This document shows positions 1-10,360 of a stretch of 64,000 nt of DNA, piece by piece. Both the position numbers and the translations under genes were made by a program. Numbering within the stretch: the first letter of the stretch is position 1; every line of letters starts with the position of its first letter. Below the pieces are notes generated by a model, which was not told the DNA's origin, did no database searches, and saw nothing but the letters and a program-made list of their open reading frames with translations. The DNA is from Talaromyces rugulosus (taxonomy: Eukaryota; Ascomycota; Eurotiomycetes; Eurotiales; Trichocomaceae): positions 3,968,001-4,032,000 of the forward strand of contig NC_049561.1 of assembly GCF_013368755.1 (NCBI RefSeq), read 5' to 3'.

Positions 1-796
1 GATGGCTCCGTATTCAATCATCCCACATGGTCCGTCTCACCGTGAAAAGATGGCCCCGACGCACGAACGATAGCTAGTTAGGCAGTTTCCCACTAACAAT
101 CAATAGTTAATAGCCATTGCAATCGCTACGTAGCGTGCCCCATCAGCGACAGACGTATCCTCATGCCGATGGGGGATAAAAGGGGCCAGGAATGAGGCCC
201 AATTTGAGAGTGCATAGAAATTTTCCGCATTGGGAAAGCGCTCCACTGTAGCGCCCGACGAGGGGCTTCACACAAGTTAAGGTTTAAGTTAGCAGACTAA
301 GAGAATCATGGGGGCGTAAGATGGCTTGCATGGGATCAACGCTGGGTTGCTCATGATCCTGGGTGAGGCCCGCCGTACCGTTTTAACTAAACTTGCAGGG
401 GGTATCGGGATGTCACGATACGGCCCCATTACCATTGTTACCATACGATAGTACGCTGCAGTACAGATATTTGTGGCTGCACCCCGCCAAGACTGACAAC
501 CCCGCCATCCATTAATTATTATTGTTAACAGCTGTAGATTCCTCCCAATCACGTCCAATGTCCTCAATTCTTATATATCCTAAACCAGAAAGAACGCTGC
601 CATCTGATTTTTGAGACCATCCCCCTTTTTTCGCAACTAGAAAAGGTGAAGAACGTGGAATCCAAACGGTCACCGTATTTTTCTCGTTGACAAATCGACT
701 ACGAACATCTCTTTTATTCCTCAAATTATATCACCCACCGTTCAATCGCAACATCCACGGCAAGAAACCGGGAAGAAGAAAAAAAAACACATCACA
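1..796. other. Intergenic, upstream of SDR gene
   Basis: I see no convincing coding region: open frames are short and lack domain-like composition. The last 100 bases, which are A-rich just before the SDR start, are likely 5' UTR and promoter. Confidence 0.5.
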
Positions 797-1794
797 ATGA
801 CTGGACAACTCACATGGCTCGTTACCGGCTGCTCCTCCGGCATGGGAGAGGCTTTGGTCAAGTCCATTCTCGCAGCAGTAAATTTCCTAATCTCCATCCA
901 TTATGTGGCTAGACTTGGGATTAACTGACGACCGCGCAATCTAGGGTGACAAGGTGATTGCCACCGCGCGATCAACAGCGGACAAAAGCGCCGAAGAGCG
1001 TCTTGCCCCGCTCAAAGCAGTTGGTGCTGCGGTGTTGGAGATAGACGTGAAAGCCCCCGCGGAGGAACTCAATGCCAAAGCAAAGGAGGCCTGGTCTATC
1101 TACGGCCAGATTGACGTATTAGTCAACAATGCCGCGTACATTGATGCGGGTATTCTCGAAGAGATCGAGTAAGTAAAAAAGAAAAACCTCCCTTCAGAAT
1201 GATTCACATGTTGACTCCAACTCTAGTGAAGCCTTCCTGGTCAACGCGCTGCGCAACAATGTGCTTGGTCCACTGAACCTTACACGGGCGTTCCTGCCTT
1301 ACATGCGTAGCCGCAAATCGGGGACGGTTCTGTTCATGTCCTCGGTGGGTGCCTACTATGGTGCCCCCGGTGCCAGCGCCTATGCTGGATCCAAGGGACT
1401 GCTGGAGGGTCTCATCCCGAACTTGACTCTGGAACTCCAGGCGTTTGGTATCCGGACTTGCCTGCTCACTCCAGGGTACTTCCGCACCAAGGTCATGACC
1501 CCCGGCAACATCTTGTACCGGGCTCCCAATGCCCTCCCGGAATATGCCGAGTTGAACAAGCTCATCCAGGCTGGCTGCAATGCTGCCGACGGCAACCAGC
1601 CCGGTGACCCTAACAAGGCTGCTGCTCTGGTGGTCGAAGCTGTCCGGGGTGAGGGACGTGCTGCCGGCAAGGAACTGCCGGCTCGGCTCCCACTGGGCCC
1701 AGATGGGTTCAAGGCCGTCCGCGATAACTGCGAAGCCAAACTTAAGATTTGCGACGAGTGGGAGAGCATTACGTCGGCAACCAATTTTGATTAA
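797..1794 (+). CDS. Short-chain dehydrogenase/reductase (classical SDR)
   Basis: Predicted NAD(P)-dependent oxidoreductase of about 290 aa; the substrate is not evident. Three exons (797-877, 945-1168, 1227-1794) restore one frame with consensus GT-AG introns of 67 and 58 nt. The start is the ATG at 797, which places the Rossmann motif TGCSSGMG at residues 10-17 as expected for the family. An NNAA motif lies near residue 90, and the catalytic YAGSK (YxxxK) is about 60 residues further on, preceded by the SSVG serine. The C-terminal third resembles fungal SDRs acting on small ketones or alcohols. It is the first of three same-strand enzyme genes (SDR, UbiA-type, P450), so a role in tailoring a terpenoid is possible, but 1.7 kb separates it from the next gene. 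Family assignment is firm; pathway role is inference. Confidence 0.88.
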
Positions 1795-3500
1795 ACCACC
1801 ATGGACTCAAGAAAGGGGAAAGAGCAGATAGAATATTGGCCAATGAGGCCCTAGCTCGCATACCGATTAATGGATTTATATACCAATAATAATCAATACA
1901 TATCGTGTACTCTGTAGATCATATTGAAAATAAGTATCTAGAGAGCCCCACTCATTGCAGGTGTTGATTTTGTGGTACAGGCCAGCACACTAGTATTAAA
2001 TTATTAATGGATTCCACGGAACCTCGGTGGCCGATCATTATTTGAACTAATTAAGAATTATGAATAACCGTCTGTGCAAAGTATATTCCGCTGATTCCCA
2101 CCGGGAGATAAGTAATAGTACTACTAAGTCTATGAGCGAGTAGCCCCGAGTTGCATTCCCACGACGATCAACTGACTCTATTCGTGATCGACAGGCTAGG
2201 CCAGTTAGTATTTCTCACAAGATGATACTCAAAGCCCCGCCAAAAGCTTGCTTGGAGATAAAGCACGCCTACAACAAGGTGGATATAGTGCACTAGCCAA
2301 TGTCAAATTTACTCGTGAGGGGGTGCATGACGCAGATGGCTTAAGTTGTAACTAAGTACCAATTTGGAAAGTCAAACCTCCGGTATAATATGACTTTTGT
2401 CGTGCCTGTGGCTAAGATTTGCATCATGCATATGGCGGCCTTGCCGGCCGAAGAAGAGCAATAACGATAGTTTTTTTGAGTATCAACCTCTCTTCCTACT
2501 CGTCACGCACGTGCCGGTTTCGTGTATTTTCTCGCCCATAAAATATGGCATAAAATTCATAGCGCTTATCGGGATGTTTTCAGCCGAAAAAGACCACTCC
2601 GACAGGCACTCAAACAACTAGCTTGGCACCATTATGGATATGTCCGCCTTCTTTTTTGGAACCTTGTGCAAATGGATAGACTTAGGGTTCGGCACATGTT
2701 TTCTAAGGTTTACACTAATAGCAAATACGCTTTGGGAACCACTACATCCGTAGTGGTATCCTAATTATGAGGTTACTGCTATAGCAGTCCGTTTATAGTT
2801 ACATTAGCGAATTCCTTAATAGTGTTGCTCATCATGCCTAGCAAGCTAACTATCGACCTTAGTCTTGCTGATTACTGCAGACCCCCAAAACGGCGAACCA
2901 CACATTGGCACACACACTTGCTCGATCGTCCACTAATACACGCGCACACATAGCACGCATAGCATGCATAGCGTGTGTTTTTGGGGGCGGCTAAGCTGTA
3001 ATTTGTGAATTTCAGGTCATTACTGTTATTCGAAATGTACGTTATACGTGGGCTTCGCAAAAAGGCCAAAAGCTAACATTAGTCATGTCATGCGGAGTAT
3101 GGTAAGAAATAATTTAATAATAGTTGATTGTGCCATGGGGTGGATCCTGGCAACAATCCTAGTGGACACTCCCATACCAGCGGTAACCCGCCAGTATCGG
3201 ATGGATCAGCCATGTCATGAGGGAGGGTCTCTTCATCTTACGTCTGCCGGCGGACGGCAAAGGGCCAGACGTTTTCGTCCCAGCCTGCTGGCACCGCCCG
3301 TTAAGATGATAAGAAGTGTCCGAGCCGTCATCTGAAGAAATATCGTCCGTCTATCCTCTACAACCCCATCCAATATCTCAACATCATCATACCACTTTAC
3401 TGTGCCATCATTCTTTTGGCATTTTGACAATTACTGTCTCCCCTCTCTATTATTTAATTTTCTTCCTTCTTTTTATTTGGATATCACTGCTACAACCATC
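1795..3500. other. Intergenic between SDR and UbiA-type gene
   Basis: About 1.7 kb with no supported gene. Open frames are under 100 codons, have mixed composition and no domain. The stretch from about 3310 to 3500 is pyrimidine-rich and probably holds the 5' UTR of the UbiA-type gene. Confidence 0.5.
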
Positions 3501-4556
3501 ATGGCTTTCCAAGGCGACCTATTATCGGAGAAGCCAGTGCTCGACATCCCAAACGTACGAATCCTATATCTCGGGCGGCCATATGCAGACACACTGACAA
3601 GATTACAGAAGAGATCAATTTTCTACCACCTGAAAACGCTATACATCTTTACATGCAATGATTTCAAAGTCATTCTCTACCCACAGACTGCCGTTGGCAT
3701 TTTCCAAGCACTGGCCGGTGGCCTCTTGACTACAAATGATACGCCAGATTTCATGTTTATTTTATCAAGGTTACCGCTGGTTGCCTTTTGGAACTGGTTC
3801 AACCTCCTGACATTCAACCTCGCCAACCAACGACTACAAAACTCAATCCTAGAAGACAACCTAAACAAGCCCTGGAGGCCTATTCCTTCCCACCGCATCT
3901 CGCCTGATGAGGCTCGATCACTACTGCTGTTTCTCCTTCCTGTTGGTATAATTCTCTCATATTTCATTGGCGGATTCAACGAGACCATTGCTATGATAGT
4001 CCTCACCTGGATGTACAATGACCTCGGTGGCGGCGACGTCCACTATTCTGTCCGCAATCTTATCAACGCCGGTGGCTTCATTTCTCACGCTTCTGGCTCG
4101 ACAGCCATTGCAGCTGGCTACGGGCTTTACGAACTCAATGGCACGGCGCCCTACTGGCTCGCTATCATAGGAAGCATTATCCTGACGACTATGCAAGTGC
4201 AAGACATCCCAGACATGGAAGGTGACGCTGCTCGAGGACGCAAAACCTTCCCTCTGGTTTACGGTGGCATGGCGGCACGCATCTCCGTGGCTGTCGGTGT
4301 TATGGCCTGGTCTTTCATCTGCCCCGCCTTCTGGTCTGTGAACGTGGGCGGATACCTGTTACTTGTCATTCCCGGCGTTGTGGTTACCTACTGCACGTTG
4401 ACGTACCGGAGCGTCTCCGCCGACGAAGCCACCTACAAAATTTGGTGTGTCTGGCTGATTCTCGTCTATCTGCTTCCGCTGTATAAAAATCCCGAAGTTT
4501 TTTCTCGATGGGGCAATGATGTTCTGACATCCGGAATGCTTCCAGACTTAGTCTAG
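3501..4556 (+). CDS. UbiA-superfamily membrane terpene cyclase or prenyltransferase (Fma-TC-like)
   Basis: Predicted polytopic membrane enzyme of 351 aa acting on a prenyl diphosphate. It is intronless, and the ATG at 3501 follows a pyrimidine-rich leader; an upstream in-frame extension has no family-like sequence. Visible motifs: a degenerate first Asp box around residues 105-120 (only ED near 118-119) followed by KPWRPIPS, then YNDLGGGD (residues 172-179), then the canonical second Asp motif DIPDMEGD (235-242) followed by GRKTFP. Eight or nine hydrophobic segments can be seen. Classical UbiA prenyltransferases keep an NDxxDxxxD first box. Its loss together with a YNDLGG motif recalls the fungal UbiA-type sesquiterpene cyclases such as fumagillin Fma-TC, which makes beta-trans-bergamotene. 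A P450 follows 945 bp downstream on the same strand. Superfamily is firm; cyclase rather than transferase is inference. Confidence 0.82.
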   Translation: MAFQGDLLSEKPVLDIPNVRILYLGRPYADTLTRLQKRSIFYHLKTLYIFTCNDFKVILYPQTAVGIFQALAGGLLTTNDTPDFMFILSRLPLVAFWNWFNLLTFNLANQRLQNSILEDNLNKPWRPIPSHRISPDEARSLLLFLLPVGIILSYFIGGFNETIAMIVLTWMYNDLGGGDVHYSVRNLINAGGFISHASGSTAIAAGYGLYELNGTAPYWLAIIGSIILTTMQVQDIPDMEGDAARGRKTFPLVYGGMAARISVAVGVMAWSFICPAFWSVNVGGYLLLVIPGVVVTYCTLTYRSVSADEATYKIWCVWLILVYLLPLYKNPEVFSRWGNDVLTSGMLPDLV

Positions 4557-5500
4557 CCCCCATCCTTCTCTTCCTTTCTTTTTCGGTACTGCGCACAAGG
4601 TGCAGTGCAACGTTGCGGCAAACTCCGCATATGATTTGTTTACACGTGGCGGAAGCTTTTGGAATTCTAGCATGTTTACAGTTTTATACCATTCACAATA
4701 CCACTTTTTATTTATTCTTCTCAAATGCCTCTCTTATATCATTGTAATATTGCTGATTCACACCCTCGTACGTCGATCCGATCTGTTCCAAGCTTTGACT
4801 CGGCGCTAGTGTCGGCAGTCGCATGTGGCGCTAACCTAAAGAGTTTAATGGGGGCCGCCCCGCAGCGACCCACCGATCACCCGCAAGTTTTATTTATATC
4901 CAATAGTCCAAGCGCTGCCCCCCCCCCCACTGTAATGTAACATACATCCATACCGTTACAGGGCTTGAGCAAACAGCGCCAGCCTAATCCCCCATGTGCA
5001 CGGCTCGCCTGCCACGCTATCGGTATGACCGCAAGGACCAGAAAAAAACCCGCCGACAAACGTCAATCATCCTTCCAAACCTTTATTCAGCTGCCAATAT
5101 ATTTATCACATCGACATTTCGATAGTCTGCCTGATCTACCCCGGCATATTGTAAAATCTTTGATTACTTTGCCACGGCACAATCGATAGTGGCTGTCGCT
5201 CGTTATATCAAGTTGTCCGCTATCTAGTCCTGTAATAATACGTATATTACAATACGTATGTATCATTGTACTCCGTACTACTGTATCGCCTCGTCGCGAG
5301 TTCCCATGTAATTAATACCAGCTCCCTATGATGTATTGTCTTTTTTGGTCTTACGCGTAAACCTGCACATGTCGCCCAGTTCGCAACTTCAAGTGTCACC
5401 AAGGCGACCATGGGAAAATTGCGCCTCTTACTCAAGTGCTTCTGCCACCTCACAGCTCTTACTTGGGGTTATATTCAATTCTTTCACTTCTTGTGAAAAA
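4557..5500. other. Intergenic between UbiA-type gene and P450, with an 11-C tract
   Basis: Holds the 3' region of the UbiA-type gene and the promoter of the P450. A run of eleven C residues sits at 4918-4928. No further gene is supported. Confidence 0.5.
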
Positions 5501-7250
5501 ATGAAGACACCTACGAATGAAGCCCTCGGCGCTACGGTCGGGCTGCTCGGTCTGGGCGTCGGTCTCGCATCCTACGCTGTCGTCTGTAGGCTACAAGGGA
5601 ATTTGTCCTTATTCACGGCTCTTGGAGTATCTTTAATAGACGCCGTATGTGTGCAGCCGATTTTATCGTTATATTGTCCCTAATAAAAACCAGATTGTCG
5701 CGGTTTTCGTTTATCGGTTGACTCTTCATCCATTGAGAAGTTATCCCGGCCCATGGCTTGCTGCTGCTACAGACTGGTATAATGTCTACCACTGTCTAAC
5801 AGGCGACCGTCATATTGACTTTCTCCGTCTACATGAGAAATATGGCCCAGCTGTCAGATTTGGCCCCAATAGGGTTTCCTTTTGCGTCGACCGTGCACTG
5901 CAAGATATCTACGGTGTGCGCGCCAACACGCAAAAGTCCCAAGTGTACAGCGCCTTTTCTCACTTTTTTACTGTACCGGCCAGCTTGACTACTATTGATC
6001 GCAAAGTGCACTCCTTCAAGCGTCGAGTGACCAGTCGAGCACTGAGCACGGGAGCCGTCAATGGCCTGCAGGATTTGATCCTCAAGAACGTGCACGTTTT
6101 CTGTGCCTCGTTGAAAAACAACCAGCCAGGCGAAAAGACTACAGAAGAATGGAGCGCGCCAAAGGACATGTCCAAGTCAATTCAGTACTTGCTGTCCGAC
6201 ATCATGGGAGATGTCACGTTCTCGAAAAACTGGGATATTCAAGCCAGTACCACCAACCGCTACATTCTTGACCTGATGTCGCTTGGAACATGTGGCATTA
6301 ATCTTGCTGGGCATATCCCAACTGTACTCAAATTGAATCTCGACAAAATTTTCTTCCCCACCCTGACAAAGGGCGTGCAGGATTTCTTTCGCTTGTCAGA
6401 AACTCAATCCTCCTGGCGTCTTGCTCAGGATTCCGCTAGCCTTCCTAACCGGGATCTTTTCGCTGCCCTGCTGGATGCCCGGGATCCGGATACCGGGAAG
6501 GGATACTCCGAACGGGACCTGATTGCAGAAGCTGGCATCCTGATCATTGCAGGAGCGGACACTACTGCTACCGCAACTACGGCAACACTGTTCTACCTAC
6601 TGCACTCACCAGAGGCCTACGAACGGGTTCGTGCTGAAGTTGATGCAGCATTCCCTCGAACCGATGGTGTTGACTGCATTTGTATTGGCTCGGCACTCGC
6701 TAGCTGCGTGTACCTGTATGCTTGTATTGAGGAAGCCATGCGCCTGTGCCCTCCCGTAGGCGCTATGCTTCCTCGTGAGGTTCTTCCAGGTGGTCTCGCC
6801 ATCGATGCTGGCAAATACCATATCCCCGCAGGCACCGATGTTGGCGTCCCAACTTATGCTCTGCATCATACAGAAAAGTACTGGCCCGAAGCACATTCGT
6901 TCCGCCCTGAGCGATGGCTCAACCAAAAAGGTGCCGAGGAGAAAGCAGAAGAAATCAGCACAGGTAACAATAACAGCGGAACAACCGCATACGCCCCCTT
7001 TGGCGCTGGACGTACGAGTTGCGTTGGCAAGTATCTTGCATATCAGGAGATGGGCATTATCATTGCTCGTCTTTTCTGGCTGTATGACATGCGTGTCTCG
7101 CCAGGAACACACGCCGGTGAAGGTGGGAAATGGTGGCAGGGAAACTTCTGGGAACCGTCATGGGGGCGTGACAGAGAGAGCGAGTTTCAAGTTCGAGATG
7201 TCTTCACTAGCTCTCACGATGGACCACAGGTTCAGTTCCGGTCGAGGTGA
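5501..7250 (+). CDS. Cytochrome P450 monooxygenase
   Basis: ER-anchored haem monooxygenase of about 566 aa. Two exons (5501-5644 and 5694-7250) are joined by a 49-nt intron with a GTATGT donor. The splice supplies the N-terminal membrane anchor (hydrophobic residues about 10-55) running straight into YRLTLHPLRSYPGP, the usual fungal P450 hinge. Downstream are the oxygen-binding I helix AGADTTA (from about residue 334), the ExxR pair E395/R398, the PERW motif, and the haem loop FGAGRTSCVG with ligand Cys491. Everything needed for activity is present. It lies 945 bp downstream of the UbiA-type gene on the same strand, so oxidation of that enzyme's product is the natural hypothesis. A specific CYP family or substrate cannot be read from the sequence. 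Confidence 0.93.
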
Positions 7251-9081
7251 AACGACTCTTTTCAATTCTCACTCATAGTACCGTATTCTTTGTATTTACT
7301 TTAATTGATGAATATTCATTACCACACAAGTGTTCAATTCATATAGTAGACCATGGTAGCCAGTCCTGATCATAGGATACAGTCTAAACAGATATTTTCC
7401 CCGTTGAGACTGAGAGGTCGGAGCGTCTACTTTACGTAAATAAAACAACAATCTACCCATATTATTAATTATTACACAATTAATCCATTACGCCATTTTG
7501 ACAGAACGTTAATGTTTTTTTTGACTTTTTTTGGCAGCGCTTAATTTCCCACTTGTAACTTATCTAATAACAGCCCCCTACTCCATACGTGTATTAATGT
7601 GCACTGACCGCAGTTCTTCGTCTAGTTTGACGGCTTGCCCGATAATTATAGATCGTGTCCTGGAGCTGACCGCACAGGCCTAAGAGCCAAATGACGTTGC
7701 TGTTAGAAATGCTGTTAGCATTCCAGCCCGCCGCGCGGTTATACATACCTGAAATGCGATAGATTCTTCAGCTTTCAAAATAAAATTCAATTTCGTTATT
7801 ATTGTTTTTTACTTCGTTAGTGGAAAATAGGGGCGTAGGATGTAACTGACTCGCGAAATTACCTTAATTGGTTCGTACTCCTGACTTGGCGCACCTGATC
7901 ATTCCTATGTTACATCATCGCCAAGTGTAGGAGTCGGCGATAATCCTGGTGTTTGCCTTACGTCGATGGTTGGTGGCCATGGCGGCGTCGCCGTACTGTA
8001 TATGCGGTACAGGTATTGCCTGTTAGGCCTCCCTCTAATCGCATCTATCTTGGCTTTCTTTCGTGGGCTCAAAGAAGCTGGTTCTATACTGTGATGTCGT
8101 ATTGTAAATATTTCATAGATCGATCAGTATGTATTATTGAAATCAGAGAGCTCTATCCCAAACGACGTTGATGCAATGCATCTTACCAATTAATTGTATG
8201 CTTCAAAGTTCGTTTATTCGTCTTGAAACTAAATAGACGAGCTCTATGTAGTAAATTACGCATTTAGTATTATTTATTTGCTTGAAATATTTTCTACTAA
8301 AGCATTTCTCAATCAATAGATCTATACGACGAGACACTTGTTTACTACGAGCTATCAACAGCTTTCTGTATGCCACAGGTCTCCAAACAAAGAATTAAAA
8401 GCCTCTCATCTAGACTGTTTGGTTTGTTTTTTTTCATGGACGTTTTAGTATTAGCTTGAAATTAATTGTCCACCTGGTGATTCATACGGACATCACACTG
8501 TTTTCTAGGAACACAAAAATACTATTTCCAAAAAACAGCAGCCTAAAATACTGTAGTGAAGCATTAATGAATGGAAAGATTGGTCTCTTTAATATATCAT
8601 ACTATAGCTACCAGATCCCCAGTACCCTAAAGACTGGATAGCGTAACTAAATACACATAAGTTCATAAACCAAGTTTTTCAATCTCATTCGGTAGATCCC
8701 TAAATATCAATGTAACTAGGATGATTCGATGTCTATCTCTTACAGAGAGTAACTTTCGATTTGTTAGCAATTAATAATCCGAGATGGTTTAAACTGTAAG
8801 TTTTATAGATTTTCTATGGATTTTGCTTGCTAATATATCCCATCGATTCAATAACCAGTCTACATATGTGATCCAACTTGTAAATTCTTTCCCGTTTTCT
8901 CATACCTTTATTTAACGTTGGCCTGAAATTAGCTGTTCAAAATCCAAGGCGGGTTTTCAAGTCGATATCAATTGATACTTTCCACCATAGTATTTATAAC
9001 TTAAAAGCTAATTCAATTGATATATACATAGCAACTTAGAGACATTTTAACCGATAGGGGATACTCAAGTGAAATATTAAA

Positions 9082-9100
9082 TTATATATATATATATATA
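9082..9100. repeat. (TA)n microsatellite
   Basis: Uninterrupted TA dinucleotide run of about nine units within the AT-rich block. Confidence 0.85.
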
Positions 9101-9140
9101 AACATTGAAGTGATGACCCCGGATTGATTTTATATTTATA

Positions 9141-9170
9141 TCAATTCATCAATTCATCAATTCATCAATT
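9141..9170. repeat. Tandem 8-bp repeat, unit TCAATTCA
   Basis: Nearly four exact copies of an 8-bp unit in direct tandem. Related TCAATTGATA words recur nearby at about 8968 and 9012. No function is evident. Confidence 0.85.
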
Positions 9171-10147
9171 GATTAGTCCGGGCAACAGATAGATTGACAT
9201 CTTATCTAATTATTAATTACAAATTCATCAAATGGGTGGATATTTCCCTATCAATCAATTAGTTTATTTGTAAATATTCATTCTTTTGGCTTTGACAAGA
9301 TGTAAATACCGTACAGTTATGATTAGAAGATGTCTGTGCCACCATGCAGTAGGGCTCGAATTGCCCTCCCAGGGCAGCCTGTACATACTTTTTGCGGTTA
9401 TTGCGTGGATAATTGTCTGGTCAATATTTTGAGCTATTAAATATGCGATTGACTTTTTAGCCTATCCCCTTTCGTCTGAGTGGATAATTTATTTCTTCAA
9501 TAGTGTACTAATGTTGGCTATTATGGTTCTGATTTTTTTACAGGCGGTACCCGCGTTGGATTTTGCCTCTATACCAGCCCAAATGAGAATCAACTTGAGC
9601 AATTAAACATACCTCCAGTAGCTACATAGATATAGTTTGAAGGCTGCTAACCAAGTCTGTAGCTCCCTGAGGCATGTTATTGAAAGAATATAGAATGACT
9701 ATTGATATTAGTTATTAATCGCGGAGTAAACTATATTTAATCAGTTTATGTTCTCTACCAGTCACCCTGCTTTAAATGTCTGACTAGGTGTTACATGAAT
9801 ATGTACCAAAGCGCTATAGTAATGCTCTTCCTAGCTCAACATTTGAAGACTTGTTTGTATTCGACGGTATACATAGTTCTAAATATGATGGTGATATGTA
9901 TATATATTATGCATATGTATGGATATAACGATTCAAATAATTACACTTTCAAGCAATCACGAGGAAACCCATTTCATAGTCTCTGCATTTGCACGCTAAA
10001 ATAGGGGAAACCCATATCAAGACTTTCTTAAAGTCCAACCCCCCACCCTGCAGTATCTCGATGCCTAGACATAGGTTCGAGGTGTTCTTTCCCAACTTAG
10101 AATCAAAATTGTAATGAAATTTGCAAGCAGGTGTTGACGATATCCGT

Positions 10148-10360
10148 TTAACAACCGAAAGGAGTAGCCGCATAGCAGTCGCAACCAGTAGTATCCGCAT
10201 CCGGATTAGTCGAACAGCAAACAAGAACACACATTTCTCCAGCATCATTGCAAGGAGTGAATTCATCGCATAAATCATCACGCGCATCCAGCACGGACGC
10301 AGCTGGAGCAGCCATTGCCATAGTAGCGATAAAGGCACCGATGAGGATGAAAGAACGCAT
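10148..10360 (-). CDS. Small secreted cysteine-rich protein (effector-like)
   Basis: Predicted extracellular protein of 70 aa from a single exon. Residues 1 to about 20 form a signal peptide (basic start, hydrophobic core, Ala-rich end). The mature part is acidic and carries eight cysteines at 31, 37, 44, 48, 49, 60, 62 and 70, enough for four disulphides. A dibasic-like DAR site near residue 27 could mark a propeptide end. The spacing has only one CC pair, so it does not fit the hydrophobin pattern. A TATATAAA box on the same strand lies about 190 bp upstream. It is isolated in gene-poor AT-rich sequence, a common setting for small secreted fungal proteins. Antimicrobial, effector or structural roles are all possible and the sequence does not decide between them. 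Confidence 0.65.
   Translation of the reverse strand: MRSFILIGAFIATMAMAAPAASVLDARDDLCDEFTPCNDAGEMCVLVCCSTNPDADTTGCDCYAATPFGC

Larger units (their letters stand above)
7251..10147. other. AT-rich gene-poor block
   Basis: About 2.9 kb without a supported gene, strongly AT-rich from about 8.2 to 9.9 kb. Open frames are short and of low-complexity composition. It contains an (AT)n tract and an 8-bp tandem repeat, listed separately. It could be degraded transposon sequence, but I recognise no transposase remnant or terminal repeat. Confidence 0.55.

Noticed and set aside
8200..9900. Possible transposon hidden in the AT-rich block
   Set aside because: No terminal inverted repeats, target-site duplication, transposase or reverse-transcriptase fragment was recognised; only simple repeats are visible.
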